Positions 26,777 through 35,968 of a DNA stretch of 64,000 nt are shown piece after piece. Source of the stretch: UBA947 sp031550975 (lineage in GTDB: Bacteria > Cyanobacteriota > Vampirovibrionia > Gastranaerophilales > Gastranaerophilaceae); NCBI GenBank assembly GCA_031550975.1, contig JAVBOC010000005.1:62001-126000 (forward strand), in the 5' to 3' direction. Position numbers and translations under genes: made by a program. Numbering within the stretch: the stretch's first letter is position 1; every line of letters begins with the position of its first letter. The notes under the pieces were generated by a model that was given only the letters and a program-made list of their open reading frames with translations, was not told where the DNA came from and searched no databases.

Positions 26777-27811
26777 TTAAACAATAATATTTGCGAGTCT
26801 GAATAGGTAATCGTCTTTTGCGCCTGACTGAATTCCTTTTGGAATAAAGTGTTCTTCAAATTTGGTTACAGCATAACGGTCGGTCATCCCCGAAATGTAG
26901 TCGGTTACGATGCGTTCAATTTTTGTTTCATCGCAAACCGGTTTTAGCATATCGCAATATAGTGCGAAAAGTTCGCTTACAATCTTGCACGCTTTTTGTT
27001 CTTCAAGTTTTGCAGGCGAGTTCATATAAACGTTATCAAACATCCAGCTTCGCAGCTTTGTCGTGTAAGCCCAAGCTTCTTCACTCATTGTTACCATTGG
27101 TTTGCCCGCGGAGTTGTTGATGATTTCAATAATCATTTTATTTAAACGTTTGCTCTGGATTGATGAAAAATATTTTATGCAGTCTTGCGGCAGATCGCTC
27201 TCGGAAATTATTCCGGCACGGATTGAGTCTTCAATATCGTGGTTAATGTACGCGATTTTGTCAGCTAACTGAACGACTTGAGCCTCGGGAGTCAGTGGTT
27301 CATAACCCCAAGAATGGGTTAAGATTCCGCTAATTGTTTCTTCACAAAGGTTTAAATCTTCTAAAACTTCAACAACTCGAACGCTCTGCACGTTATGGTG
27401 AAATCCGCCTTTGACAAGTCCGTTTAAAACGCCTTCCCCGCAATGTCCGAAAGGCGTGTGGCCTAAATCGTGTCCGAGCGCGATTGCTTCAACTAAGTCT
27501 TCGTTTAAATCGAGCGCGCGCGCGATTGTCCTGCCTATTTGAGAAACTTCTAAAGTGTGTGTCAGACGGGTTCTAAAATGGTCGTCAAATGGTGAGAGAA
27601 AAACCTGAGTTTTGTGTTTGAGGCGGCGAAAAGCCTTTGAGTGAAGGATTCTGTCGCGGTCGCGTTGGAAATTTGTGCGCATTCCGCAGTCGTCTTCAGC
27701 TTTTTTACGGCATGCAGAGAACTTGCTCTTTGTGGCAAATTCGCTCAAGCAATCGATTTCGCGTTGTTCCAGTTTGTCTTTTACCGTGTTTTTTTCTTCA
27801 ATCTTTTGCAT
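26777..27811 (-). CDS. Deoxyguanosinetriphosphate triphosphohydrolase-like HD protein
   Basis: Metal-dependent HD-domain nucleotide hydrolase, probably removing triphosphate from dNTPs. The HD residues are in RLTHTLEVSQIGR and ALGHDLGHTPFGHCGE, and the N-terminal DRDRILHSKAFRRLKHKTQVF is the family signature in short form. It is about 345 residues, the size of the dGTPase-like (type 2) subfamily. The start at 27811 is preferred over TTG at 27829, since TATAAT lies exactly six bases before it. Substrate range cannot be read from sequence. Confidence 0.92.
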   Translation of the reverse strand: MQKIEEKNTVKDKLEQREIDCLSEFATKSKFSACRKKAEDDCGMRTNFQRDRDRILHSKAFRRLKHKTQVFLSPFDDHFRTRLTHTLEVSQIGRTIARALDLNEDLVEAIALGHDLGHTPFGHCGEGVLNGLVKGGFHHNVQSVRVVEVLEDLNLCEETISGILTHSWGYEPLTPEAQVVQLADKIAYINHDIEDSIRAGIISESDLPQDCIKYFSSIQSKRLNKMIIEIINNSAGKPMVTMSEEAWAYTTKLRSWMFDNVYMNSPAKLEEQKACKIVSELFALYCDMLKPVCDETKIERIVTDYISGMTDRYAVTKFEEHFIPKGIQSGAKDDYLFRLANIIV

Positions 27812-27817
27812 AATTAT

Positions 27818-27823
27818 ATTATA
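27818..27823 (-). promoter_or_regulatory. -10 box of the dGTPase-like gene, leaderless arrangement
   Basis: TATAAT on the minus strand ends six bases before the ATG at 27811, without a ribosome-binding site. Confidence 0.5.
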
Positions 27824-27832
27824 TACCAAAAA

Positions 27833-29215
27833 TTAAGATTGAAGGTTTTGTGTAGTGTTAGCTTGTTTTAGCGTAGCCATAATTTGTTCGTAGTGCGGCT
27901 TGTATTTTTTACGTGTGCTATCAACCTGCTCCCCAATTCTGTTAAGCACAAAACCGGAAATCGCACCGGCAACGAGTGCTCTGCTACCGGCCATTAACCT
28001 TGATGTACAAATCAAGGATGTTGCAACCCCGCCGACAATAGGTATTCCATATAATAAGGATAAGGAAGTCCTTTCTTCAGCATCTTCGCATTGCGCTAAA
28101 CCATAACCTGCCGCCGCAGCAGTTAATAATAAGTTCAAAACGTCAGTTGGGCCTGAACCAAGTTTTATATCCCTGAACATATTAAAATAATCATGAGTTA
28201 TTTTTTGGTTTGCCTTTTCGTAACGTTTATACATCCCATTTATACGTCCTTCAACCTTTTTATATTTACTAGGTTGGAGTATGTCTTTGTATAGCTTAAG
28301 CATACGATCAAGGTGATCACGTAAATCTCTGAGAGTTTCTTCACCTACTTTAATGCGATTAGTGCGGGAATCACTGATGAACTTATCTGCAACAAAATCT
28401 CTATACATTTCTTTGTCCTTGATAAGCTCTTTCATAGGTGTATGCAAAAACTTTGCCTCAAGCTCTTTGCCAATAATCTCCGTTGCTTTAAAATGACGAT
28501 GTTGAGAGGTTGTACCGAACCCTTTTTCAATAATGGCCTCGGTCGCATCCAGTAATTTTTGAAGCTCCTTTACGTGCCCCTCAACATCAACGCCTTTTGG
28601 CCAGATATGCCGTTCTTTTAGCAAAATCTTTTCGTTACGACCATTTAAATATGAATATACTTTACCAAGCTCAGCATCGGCTTTCCCAAAACTTTTTCTG
28701 ACAGCGTTTCTTCCCCAGTTGATAAATTTTTGCGTAATTTCTTCATGTATTTTTTTTGTTGGTCCCCATGCAAACATAACCTTTTTGATCCAAGTATCTT
28801 TAAGGTTTACGAAATTGTTTATGAGTTCACCTTTTGAGATGAATTTGCTTGTTTTGTCATGAACTCTGTCATGCACTCTGCCATAAGATTCTTCCACTTT
28901 TTTTGCAGCTTTTTCTGTCTTTGTAAGCCCCAACTTATGCGCGGATTCAGAGGTCCATTTTAAGAATCTGCCGAGTCCGCCTGAACCAAGAACTTTGGAG
29001 AGGAAGAAAATCCCAAATCCAATACCCAGTGCGTATTTTGCGATATCTTTCTTGTGACGTCTTTCTCGTTCTTCTCGTGCCTCTCGTTCAGAAGCGCTCC
29101 CAATAGCTCTCTTTCTTCTTGCCGGCAGCATAAGATATGGGCCGTTTGGAGACGACTCTAAATCTTTAAGTGGGGTTTTTAGATCCACATTGCCAAATTG
29201 AATCTGATTAATCAT
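27833..29215 (-). CDS. FG-motif membrane protein, unknown function
   Basis: A 460-residue protein starting MINQIQFGNVDL, a short form of the FG motif. An Arg/Glu-rich stretch (residues ~30-60) precedes a hydrophobic segment (GIGFGIFFLSKVLG, ~65-78). A long helical, Lys-rich middle follows. Near the C-terminus there are two or three more hydrophobic segments (about 372-436). The pattern, hydrophobic ends around a soluble helical core, is like the 400- and 617-residue proteins in this window. I recognise no family. It lies upstream of and on the same strand as the dGTPase-like gene, 21 bases apart. Confidence 0.75.
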   Translation of the reverse strand: MINQIQFGNVDLKTPLKDLESSPNGPYLMLPARRKRAIGSASEREAREERERRHKKDIAKYALGIGFGIFFLSKVLGSGGLGRFLKWTSESAHKLGLTKTEKAAKKVEESYGRVHDRVHDKTSKFISKGELINNFVNLKDTWIKKVMFAWGPTKKIHEEITQKFINWGRNAVRKSFGKADAELGKVYSYLNGRNEKILLKERHIWPKGVDVEGHVKELQKLLDATEAIIEKGFGTTSQHRHFKATEIIGKELEAKFLHTPMKELIKDKEMYRDFVADKFISDSRTNRIKVGEETLRDLRDHLDRMLKLYKDILQPSKYKKVEGRINGMYKRYEKANQKITHDYFNMFRDIKLGSGPTDVLNLLLTAAAAGYGLAQCEDAEERTSLSLLYGIPIVGGVATSLICTSRLMAGSRALVAGAISGFVLNRIGEQVDSTRKKYKPHYEQIMATLKQANTTQNLQS

Positions 29216-29314
29216 ATACTTTTACACGTTTTGCACTACAAACATTTAAACTCCAAAGCAAAAAAAAATTTACAAATTTTATCTGTTTCTTAAGAAATAT
29301 TAAGGCGACTTTTA

Positions 29315-30442
29315 TTACAACTGTTCAAAATCTTGTGCGATAGTTTTCGCCACTTCGACAGCGGAGTTTTTGTCTGAGAGCAGGGAGCGGACTTCGCCGA
29401 GTTGTTGGATGTTTTCTTCGCGATGCTTACTGTCATACAAGAATTTTTCAATCTCATAGGTTATGCTCTGAACATTCGCACCATACTGCAGAAGCTCAGG
29501 AACAACCAGCTTGCCCAAAATAATATTTGGCAGCGAAACAAATTTGGTGCGTACCAGCATTAAGTAAATCAAGTAGAACAAGAAAGGCCCTTTGTATGCT
29601 ATTATCATCGGGGTTTGATAAAGCGCGGCCTCTAATGCAACTGTGCCGGATGCCAAAATTAACGCGTCAGAAACGCTCAAGAGTGCGTGATTTTCCCCTT
29701 TGATTACTTTAAAATCTGTGTCCTTCAAATACTTTGCAAAAACATCGTCGGATAAATTCGGTGCCTGAGAAATACAAAACTGCAAATCAGGATGAAGTTT
29801 TTGCAAATTCCGCGCGGATGCTACAAAAAGCTTCATTAAATATTTTAGTTCAAAAACTCTTGAGCCAGGAAAAATAGAAACAAGTTTTTTGTTTTCATCA
29901 AGCCCGTGTTGTTGAAAGAATTCTTTTCTGTCAGCTTTTGGCGGAAGCTGTGACCCCAGCGGATGTCCGCAATAATGCGTATCAATGCCGCGGCTTTCGT
30001 ATAGTTCTTTTTCGAACGGAAAGATGCAAAGAACCTTATCAATATTCTTTTTGATTACGTTAATCCGTCCTTTACGGCTCGCCCAAACCTGTGGCGGAAT
30101 GTAGTAAAAAGTTTTAATCCCCGCTTTTTTTAAGAATTTTGAAACGCTTAAATTAAACGCGCCATAGTCAATTAATAAAACTAAATCAGGTTTATATTCT
30201 TTTGTGATGTAGTCGACAACACGCTTACCAAGTGTAATATGGTCGAGAATAATTTGAGGTGAAATCCCGACTTTGCCCATTTTTTCGTGGCTTGAAAAAA
30301 GCTTTACGCCGGCGTTTTTGAGGTTCTCGCCGCCGATGCCTTCAATTTCAAAATCACCGCCGAGTTTACGCAGTTGAGAAACCACTTCTGCTGCGTGGAT
30401 ATCTCCTGAATGCTCTCCTGTTATGATAAATAGCTTTTTCAT
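29315..30442 (-). CDS. lpxB: Lipid-A-disaccharide synthase
   Basis: Peripheral membrane glycosyltransferase joining UDP-2,3-diacylglucosamine and lipid X into lipid A disaccharide. At 375 residues it is full length. Recognisable blocks are FIITGEHSGDIHAAEVV near the start, YIPPQVWASRKGR and the UDP-binding region LVSIFPGSRVFELK, then ALILASGTVALEAAL. It overlaps the DUF3137 gene by four bases and follows lpxI in the same operon. The enzyme between LpxI and lipid A assembly is thus present, confirming lipid A synthesis. Confidence 0.95.
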   Translation of the reverse strand: MKKLFIITGEHSGDIHAAEVVSQLRKLGGDFEIEGIGGENLKNAGVKLFSSHEKMGKVGISPQIILDHITLGKRVVDYITKEYKPDLVLLIDYGAFNLSVSKFLKKAGIKTFYYIPPQVWASRKGRINVIKKNIDKVLCIFPFEKELYESRGIDTHYCGHPLGSQLPPKADRKEFFQQHGLDENKKLVSIFPGSRVFELKYLMKLFVASARNLQKLHPDLQFCISQAPNLSDDVFAKYLKDTDFKVIKGENHALLSVSDALILASGTVALEAALYQTPMIIAYKGPFLFYLIYLMLVRTKFVSLPNIILGKLVVPELLQYGANVQSITYEIEKFLYDSKHREENIQQLGEVRSLLSDKNSAVEVAKTIAQDFEQL

Positions 30443-31443
30443 TCGTTTCCTTTATTTAGTTTTAAAGCATCTACTGTTGATAGTATTGCTGTTAATTCAT
30501 CTATAGTCCTATACCAAACTTTTGTGTCGTAGATGGGTTTAAAGATTGATGGGATTGCGAAACAATCTCTGAAATGACTGATTGTCATCAAAACAAGGTC
30601 ATCCTTAAAAGAGAAGTTAACAGCGTAAGCTTTAAAGAACTCTTTCAATTTAAAACATTGTTCCATAAATTCATCCGTAAGAATTGTTTTAGCTTCAGAT
30701 ATATTATTTGTGCGAACGACGTAGCTTCTTTTAAATTTAGAGTTTGGAATTTCTTTAACTTCTTTTAATTGCTTAAGGACTTCAGTATTCATACGAAAAA
30801 ATGTCCGTAACCCTCTTTTATAAAAAACGGTATGTCCCTCATAATGGTTACTAACTTTAAATGTTGTAACCAAACCATCAAAAACGCTATAGCCACCATT
30901 CTTGCTATTAACTCTAAGCATAGCTTCTGTGATATTTACAGGAGCGTTTTTATAGTCCCCGGCAAAACTGTCTAAAAAATAATTTATTGGAGCAGACATA
31001 TCATAATCACTGAAATAATCAATGAGACCTGAAGATGTTAATTCTTTGAATGAGGTTTGCAAATTATTAGAAGTCCATTTCCAGTTTTCTCCCAACGACT
31101 TTAGAAAAACAGGCATAACATTGCGTTTCATGTTTTTTTCATATTTACGCTTTGCCTTAACGCAGAATACCCCTGTCAAAGATATTGAAATAGGTATTCC
31201 GAAGAATCCGGCAAATGTAAACAAAATACCAGGGAATTCAGGTATGTTTAAAACAAAAAACGAAACAAATAACAAAACGCTCAACGTAAGAAATACAATT
31301 CCAATAAAACAGATTTTGCAGATTTTCTCAATGGTTTTTTTACGTTCAGGCTCAAATGCCCCGAGAGGTGTGCGAATTTCATCATTAAACCGCTGCTTGA
31401 GTTCTTGATTCAGTTCTTGGATGCTTTGCGTTTGGTTAGTCAT
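30439..31443 (-). CDS. DUF3137-like membrane protein
   Basis: A 334-residue protein with two adjacent membrane segments (about residues 45-70 and 74-95) after a charged N-terminus, then a soluble domain. The block VFDGLVTTFKVSNHYEGHT matches what I remember of DUF3137 proteins (IFDGL...FEGHTVF). Function is unknown. It sits between lpxI and lpxB, with its ATG preceded by the R1 repeat rather than by a normal ribosome site. Its location suggests an envelope role, but this is inference. Confidence 0.7.
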   Translation of the reverse strand: MTNQTQSIQELNQELKQRFNDEIRTPLGAFEPERKKTIEKICKICFIGIVFLTLSVLLFVSFFVLNIPEFPGILFTFAGFFGIPISISLTGVFCVKAKRKYEKNMKRNVMPVFLKSLGENWKWTSNNLQTSFKELTSSGLIDYFSDYDMSAPINYFLDSFAGDYKNAPVNITEAMLRVNSKNGGYSVFDGLVTTFKVSNHYEGHTVFYKRGLRTFFRMNTEVLKQLKEVKEIPNSKFKRSYVVRTNNISEAKTILTDEFMEQCFKLKEFFKAYAVNFSFKDDLVLMTISHFRDCFAIPSIFKPIYDTKVWYRTIDELTAILSTVDALKLNKGNE

Positions 31444-31502
31444 TTGCTTTCCCTACTTTGCCAATATTGGACTTGTTTAAAAGCCCTAACATATTTACCC
31501 CT
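31441..31502 (-). repeat. Dispersed intergenic repeat R1, copy 2
   Basis: Fills the gap between the lpxI stop and the next ATG. It shares ACAAGTCCAATATTGGCAAA and AGGGGTAAAT with 2182-2241. A short frame MLGLLNKSNIGKVGKAND lies in it, and copy 1 can be read as a similar peptide without an ATG. Confidence 0.7.
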
Positions 31503-32334
31503 ATACTGCCATTACGACTATGCCGTGGCGGTCTGCGTATTGGATAACTTTTTCCTGATCAACGATAATTGTTTCGTGTGCTTCCAGCGCAATCAATTTT
31601 GCGTGGCATTTTCTCATGTTCTTTAGTGTGCGCAATCCGATTGCCGGGATGTCAAAACGTTTGTCTTGCAAAGGTTTTGAAACTTTTACCACACAAGCAT
31701 CTTTTTTGGCAGTTTTTCCGCCGCGCAAGATACATTTGTCTGTGCCTTCAATAGCTTCGACTGCCATAACCATTTTGTCTTTCACAACAACTGTTTGACC
31801 CACATCAGCTTTGCCCATTTCTTTAGCAAGCCAAAATCCGTAATTAACGTCTTCAAGCTGTTCCTGGGTTGGTTTTAATTTCCCTAAAACCCCCGGTGAA
31901 ACCATAAGCTTTTTGATAAAGATTGTTTGGTCTAAGATTGTTGCGCCGACTTTTTCAAGTTCACGAACGACTAGAAGCATCACTTCATCATCGTTCCAGC
32001 GTTTGATTGAGCGGATTAATTCAATTGCGCGCGCGTCAAATTTATATAATTTTAGAAGTACGCCTTTGTTTACTTTGCCAAGCAATGTGATTTGTCTAAT
32101 CTGTTCTTCTTTAATAATTTTTTCGATTTTAGAGACTTCGCCCGGGCAGCAAGAATAAACTCGCGAGCAGTATTTTTTTAATTCTTTTACGTTGTCATTT
32201 GATAGCGAGATGCAAACGACTTCCATGCCGTTTTCTTTGGCGTACTGTGCCATTTTAACGGGTAAATTTCCGTCCCCTGCTATCAATCCTTGTTTACTCT
32301 CTAATTCCAATGCCGGTTGTACTTTTTTACTCAT
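31501..32334 (-). CDS. lpxI: UDP-2,3-diacylglucosamine pyrophosphatase LpxI
   Basis: Hydrolyses UDP-2,3-diacylglucosamine to lipid X, the step done by LpxH in enterics. At 277 residues it has the LpxI family layout: N-terminal GLIAGDGNLPVKMAQYAKE, then LLGKVNKGVLLK, and the C-terminal catalytic domain with AVEAIEGTDKCILRGG, GKTAKKDACVVKVSKP and DIPAIGLRTLK. The start overlaps the stop of the upstream LptD-like gene (TAATG). It belongs to the lipid A operon with lpxB. Confidence 0.94.
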   Translation of the reverse strand: MSKKVQPALELESKQGLIAGDGNLPVKMAQYAKENGMEVVCISLSNDNVKELKKYCSRVYSCCPGEVSKIEKIIKEEQIRQITLLGKVNKGVLLKLYKFDARAIELIRSIKRWNDDEVMLLVVRELEKVGATILDQTIFIKKLMVSPGVLGKLKPTQEQLEDVNYGFWLAKEMGKADVGQTVVVKDKMVMAVEAIEGTDKCILRGGKTAKKDACVVKVSKPLQDKRFDIPAIGLRTLKNMRKCHAKLIALEAHETIIVDQEKVIQYADRHGIVVMAV

Positions 32335-34502
32335 TACTCGATTCTTTCTTTATCAGGATCTTCAATCTCTATAACTTCTGCATACTTCATTTTTTGTCTA
32401 TAAACAGGAACGTTGTCTTCAAAAACGCTTACTTTTTGGACTCCGCGTTCACTGGATGAAAGTCTGTCCGGGTTTTTAATTTCCATTTTTTCAAACTCAA
32501 CCGATGAATCTTTCATATCCAAAGCCATTGCGAGTGTGAAATAAGTTTGTTCACGTACAACGTCATAACCCACAGTGAATTTAAAATCATCCGGTCCGAG
32601 CGTAACAAAGAAGGTACATTCTTGCATCATTTTCCCGTTTGGAGAATCATTTTTTGTAGGGTTATAAGAACCTCTCCAAGCAAGCGTAAGATATTTGTTA
32701 ACTCTCAAGGCTTCTTGAAGATAAATGTGGTTGTGTCCATATCTGTATGTATCATAAATTGTGAGCGGAGTGTTGTCTTGGTATGCTGTAGCAAAATAAC
32801 CTAAATCCTGCATCCAATATCTGTATTGGGTGTGAAGTTTTGGTCCGATACGTCCGATAAACTGAGTGTCGCCCGTACCGTAAACCGCTGCACTACCTTG
32901 CATAACAATGGATAAATCAACAGCGCGTCTTTTTGCGATGTCTTTATATGAAAATACAGACTGGTCAATTTGAGCCATGTACTTACCACGAACAGTCCCT
33001 TGGTCAGATGATTTCAAACGTTCATTTCTTACGTTATGATCACTGTCATACATATAACCAAACCCTACTCTGTGATTGAATCTTAAATCAAGCCCCTCTT
33101 TTAGAGAATTTTTTATGACTGCACTATCTTTATAAACAACTTCCGCCATATATTTTGGAAGACGGTAGCCTAAAAACCAATCGTCCATGTATGAATTCAT
33201 ACCGTACTGTATGTACAATTTGTCATCTAATTCCTGACGCCCGCGCAATACAAAGGTGCTCTCAGGTGTTGCATAACCAAAATCGGTATAGTTGTTTGCG
33301 CTTCTGTATTTTAAGAATCCGCCGATGCCTGTTCCGCTTTTGCTTGCAATAACAGGAATGGCCTTAATTGTAGCGCCGTTTGGAATATCAAAAACGAATC
33401 CCGGCCCTGCAAACATACCAAACTGGTTACGGCTTCCGAATTCCGGATAATTTGCTTCAAAATAGTTCTTGCCTTTGTCCGTGTGAGCGGTGAAAGAAGG
33501 GAATTTAAAGAGTTTTCTATCTGACATATAAATGGTTGCGTCTTTAACCTTAATCACATCATGCGCTTTTTTAGCGTCAACGTAAATTTCTTTTGCAACA
33601 ACATTAAAAGTTGCTTCGTCAAGATCATCTTTCAACAATGATTGATCCATCGGGTCGACTATCATTTCGCTATAATCTGTACCGCGAACCATTGATGTTT
33701 GGAGATTCAATATAAATGTGTCTTTTACGTATAGTTTACCGTTGTTGAGTGTAAGTTTGTTTTCTTCAGAAGTCGCATTACGTGCGGTAACTTCCAAATA
33801 AGATTTTTCAGTCTTTAAGTTATCAAGAAAACTGGTTTCTTCGTTAGCGTTAATCTGCATAAAATCGCCGCGCATTATTTCACCGTCTTTTAAAAGTTCA
33901 ACATTTCCGTATGCTTTAAGAACGTTTGCAGCAGCATTATAGATCATCCTATCCCCTTTAAGGGTGATTTCTTGCGCAGGGAAATTCAAGACCGGACGGC
34001 CCAGAGCTTCTATTTCGCTGTTACCTTCATCATAGTTAATAATATCGGCATCAAGAGTCATATCGTTTGTGGAAACATGCTCTTTTACTTCACCGGCTAA
34101 TTGCAGCGTACCTTCTTCAGGAGTTTCAGTTCTTGAACTCACCTGTTTTTCAGGATCGGAATATGAATTTGCCTTTTGTTCGGCTTCAGCTTGTTTTAGT
34201 TTTGCCTGTTCTTCTTTTGCCTTGATATCAGCGTCAATTTTCGCATTTCTTGCGCGCAGATAGTTTTGGAATTGAATTCTATACCTTTTAAACACCGGCA
34301 TTGATTCGGCGTTAACCTTAGTTTCTTTTGTAATAATTTCATCGACAATAGGAACGTTATTCGCGCTATTCATAGGTGCTTCATAGAAAAGTCTGCTCGC
34401 CTGCTCAAGCTGCTGGGTGTTTTTGAGGAATTCTTCATCTGAACCTGCAAGAGCCGGAAGCGCAGCCGCCAGTATTAATGTTGTGAATAATAATTTTTTC
34501 AA
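32334..34502 (-). CDS. LptD-like outer-membrane LPS assembly protein
   Basis: A 722-residue exported protein. Residues 1-19 are a signal peptide (LLFTTLILAAALPALAG). Residues ~85-120 are an Ala/Lys/Glu-rich coiled stretch. Residues ~150-330 look like OstA/LptA-type beta-jellyroll repeats (LDADIINYDEGNSEIEALG, IYNAAANVLKAYGNVELL in parts). The rest is rich in aromatic beta strands as in an outer-membrane barrel. The link to lpxI-lpxB in one operon supports an LPS assembly role. It is more diverged than enterobacterial LptD, and I see no conserved disulphide Cys. Confidence 0.75.
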   Translation of the reverse strand: MKKLLFTTLILAAALPALAGSDEEFLKNTQQLEQASRLFYEAPMNSANNVPIVDEIITKETKVNAESMPVFKRYRIQFQNYLRARNAKIDADIKAKEEQAKLKQAEAEQKANSYSDPEKQVSSRTETPEEGTLQLAGEVKEHVSTNDMTLDADIINYDEGNSEIEALGRPVLNFPAQEITLKGDRMIYNAAANVLKAYGNVELLKDGEIMRGDFMQINANEETSFLDNLKTEKSYLEVTARNATSEENKLTLNNGKLYVKDTFILNLQTSMVRGTDYSEMIVDPMDQSLLKDDLDEATFNVVAKEIYVDAKKAHDVIKVKDATIYMSDRKLFKFPSFTAHTDKGKNYFEANYPEFGSRNQFGMFAGPGFVFDIPNGATIKAIPVIASKSGTGIGGFLKYRSANNYTDFGYATPESTFVLRGRQELDDKLYIQYGMNSYMDDWFLGYRLPKYMAEVVYKDSAVIKNSLKEGLDLRFNHRVGFGYMYDSDHNVRNERLKSSDQGTVRGKYMAQIDQSVFSYKDIAKRRAVDLSIVMQGSAAVYGTGDTQFIGRIGPKLHTQYRYWMQDLGYFATAYQDNTPLTIYDTYRYGHNHIYLQEALRVNKYLTLAWRGSYNPTKNDSPNGKMMQECTFFVTLGPDDFKFTVGYDVVREQTYFTLAMALDMKDSSVEFEKMEIKNPDRLSSSERGVQKVSVFEDNVPVYRQKMKYAEVIEIEDPDKERIE

Positions 34503-34558
34503 TTTCTTTTGCTTTCTATGTTTCTTAAACCTGTCGGGTTGTCTTTTATTATTTTACC

Positions 34559-35668
34559 CTAAATGTAGTTTCGTGGGTTATTAGGTTTGCCGTCCACTCT
34601 GACTTCAAAGTGGCAATGTGGTCCTGTGCTATATCCGGTTGTACCTTCTTTACCTATTATATCACCTTTATTTACAAGTTGTCCTTGTGAAACATTTATT
34701 GCAGATAAATGGGCGTAAAGTGTGGTTGTCGGGCTGCCGCTTACATTACCGTGGTCAACAATTACAACTTTTCCGTAACCGCCGTACCAGCCTGAGAAAA
34801 TTACTTTGCCGGAATTAGATGCTCTTATTGCACCATAATTTGGGCCTGCAATGTCAATTCCTGAGTGGAAAGAACGGCTCTTGAATATAGGGTGGGTTCT
34901 CCATCCGAACGGAGAAGTAATTTTTCCGTTAATCGGCCATGCAAATACACCCGAAGAAGCAACAACGGTTCCCCCGCCGCTATTTCTGTGAATCATGTTT
35001 CTAATGTTATCAGATTGTCTTGCTAATTCGCGCTCGGTTTTTTCGTAATAAGCGCGGTTTGTTCTTAATTTATTTAACTCGCTCTCATTTTTTGCGATAG
35101 CGCTCTTGATGTCTTTTTCCTGAGCCTTAATATCATTCATTGATTGTGCGAGAGATTGTTTTCTGTTTTCAATATCGTTTTTCATTTTTGCGATGCTTTG
35201 CGATTTAATTTTAACCGCCATCATGCGATTGTAGTCATTTTTAATCACAAGCTTTTCGAAATATAAAATATCAAGCAATGAATTCAAATCCTTCGCAGCA
35301 AAAATAAGGGTGAACATCCCTGTTCGCTGGTTTTTGAAAACCTGTCTTATACGGCCTTGCATCCCTGCGTTGAGGCTGTCAAATTCCGCCATTGCTCTGG
35401 TAAAATCCCGCTCCATAGTCACAAGCTGACTTTCCAGGTTATTATATTTGTTTTTTGAAACTTTAAGCGTAGTGGTTGTATCTTCCAGTTTCTGCTGGTT
35501 TTTGTACAGTTTGTTTCTGGTAAGAACTTCCATCTTTTTTAGTTGGAGAACTTTTTGACTTGCAGCTTTTTGTTTTTGCTCGACAGTCTGAAGCTGCGAT
35601 GCAGCAATAGATGCAGGAGCAGCGCTAAACATAATTAACGTTAAAACAAATGCAAGTGTTTTCTTCAT
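34559..35668 (-). CDS. EnvC-like M23 peptidase with coiled coil
   Basis: A 369-residue exported protein. A signal peptide (residues 1-22) is followed by a long coiled coil (about 25-215) and a C-terminal LytM/M23 domain (about 240-369). Zinc ligands are visible: HSGIDIAGP (H-x3-D) and GPHCHFEVR (H-x-H). The layout is that of EnvC/NlpD amidase activators and of murein endopeptidases; since the ligands are intact, it may be catalytic. It follows a 34-residue membrane peptide gene by one base, on the same strand. Confidence 0.92.
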   Translation of the reverse strand: MKKTLAFVLTLIMFSAAPASIAASQLQTVEQKQKAASQKVLQLKKMEVLTRNKLYKNQQKLEDTTTTLKVSKNKYNNLESQLVTMERDFTRAMAEFDSLNAGMQGRIRQVFKNQRTGMFTLIFAAKDLNSLLDILYFEKLVIKNDYNRMMAVKIKSQSIAKMKNDIENRKQSLAQSMNDIKAQEKDIKSAIAKNESELNKLRTNRAYYEKTERELARQSDNIRNMIHRNSGGGTVVASSGVFAWPINGKITSPFGWRTHPIFKSRSFHSGIDIAGPNYGAIRASNSGKVIFSGWYGGYGKVVIVDHGNVSGSPTTTLYAHLSAINVSQGQLVNKGDIIGKEGTTGYSTGPHCHFEVRVDGKPNNPRNYI

Positions 35669-35669
35669 A

Positions 35670-35774
35670 TTACTTCACCAAAACTGGAAGCATCATCAAT
35701 CCGATAGTCCAGGCAATGAAAGTCACGGCAATGATCCCAACGATTAGCTTTTGATGTGTTCTGAAAAATTCCAT
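35670..35774 (-). CDS. 34-residue single-pass membrane peptide
   Basis: A short gene with a very strong GGGAGGAATA ribosome site. The peptide starts MEFFRTHQKLIVGIIAVTF, one membrane segment with a positive N-terminal side, and ends near PVLVK. Its first residues resemble the N-terminal anchor of PpiD/SurA-type chaperones (FxRxHQKxI), so it could be a truncated relic or an independent small protein. The stop is one base before the EnvC-like ATG, indicating an operon. Confidence 0.6.
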   Translation of the reverse strand: MEFFRTHQKLIVGIIAVTFIAWTIGLMMLPVLVK

Positions 35775-35870
35775 TATTCCTCCCTGTTTTGCCTTATTAC
35801 AAGCGCTAAATGTATAACAGTAGTTTATCATTAAAAAAAATAAATTGCAATTTTTCGCTTTCTTGGATTG

Positions 35871-35940
35871 TTGGCAGCTCGCGGGAGTAACATCCCGCTC
35901 GCAAGGACGAGTTTCGGACTTTGTCCTCCACTCTTGCCAA
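35871..35940 (+). repeat. Structured intergenic repeat R2, copy 2
   Basis: Outer pairing TTGGCA with TGCCAA, inner hairpin GCGGGA-GTAACA-TCCCGC and a second AGGAC...GTCCT hairpin. Shares the GGGAGTAACRTCCC hairpin and AAAATCCG flank with 3508-3640. Confidence 0.55.
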
Positions 35941-35956
35941 AATCCGCAATAACCGC

Positions 35957-35962
35957 TAATAT
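35957..35962 (+). promoter_or_regulatory. Possible -10 box (TAATAT) of the ATPase-TPR gene
   Basis: TAATAT ends six bases before the ATG at 35969, the same spacing as in the leaderless genes here. The box is weaker than TATAAT. Confidence 0.35.
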
Positions 35963-35968
35963 GGTTAC

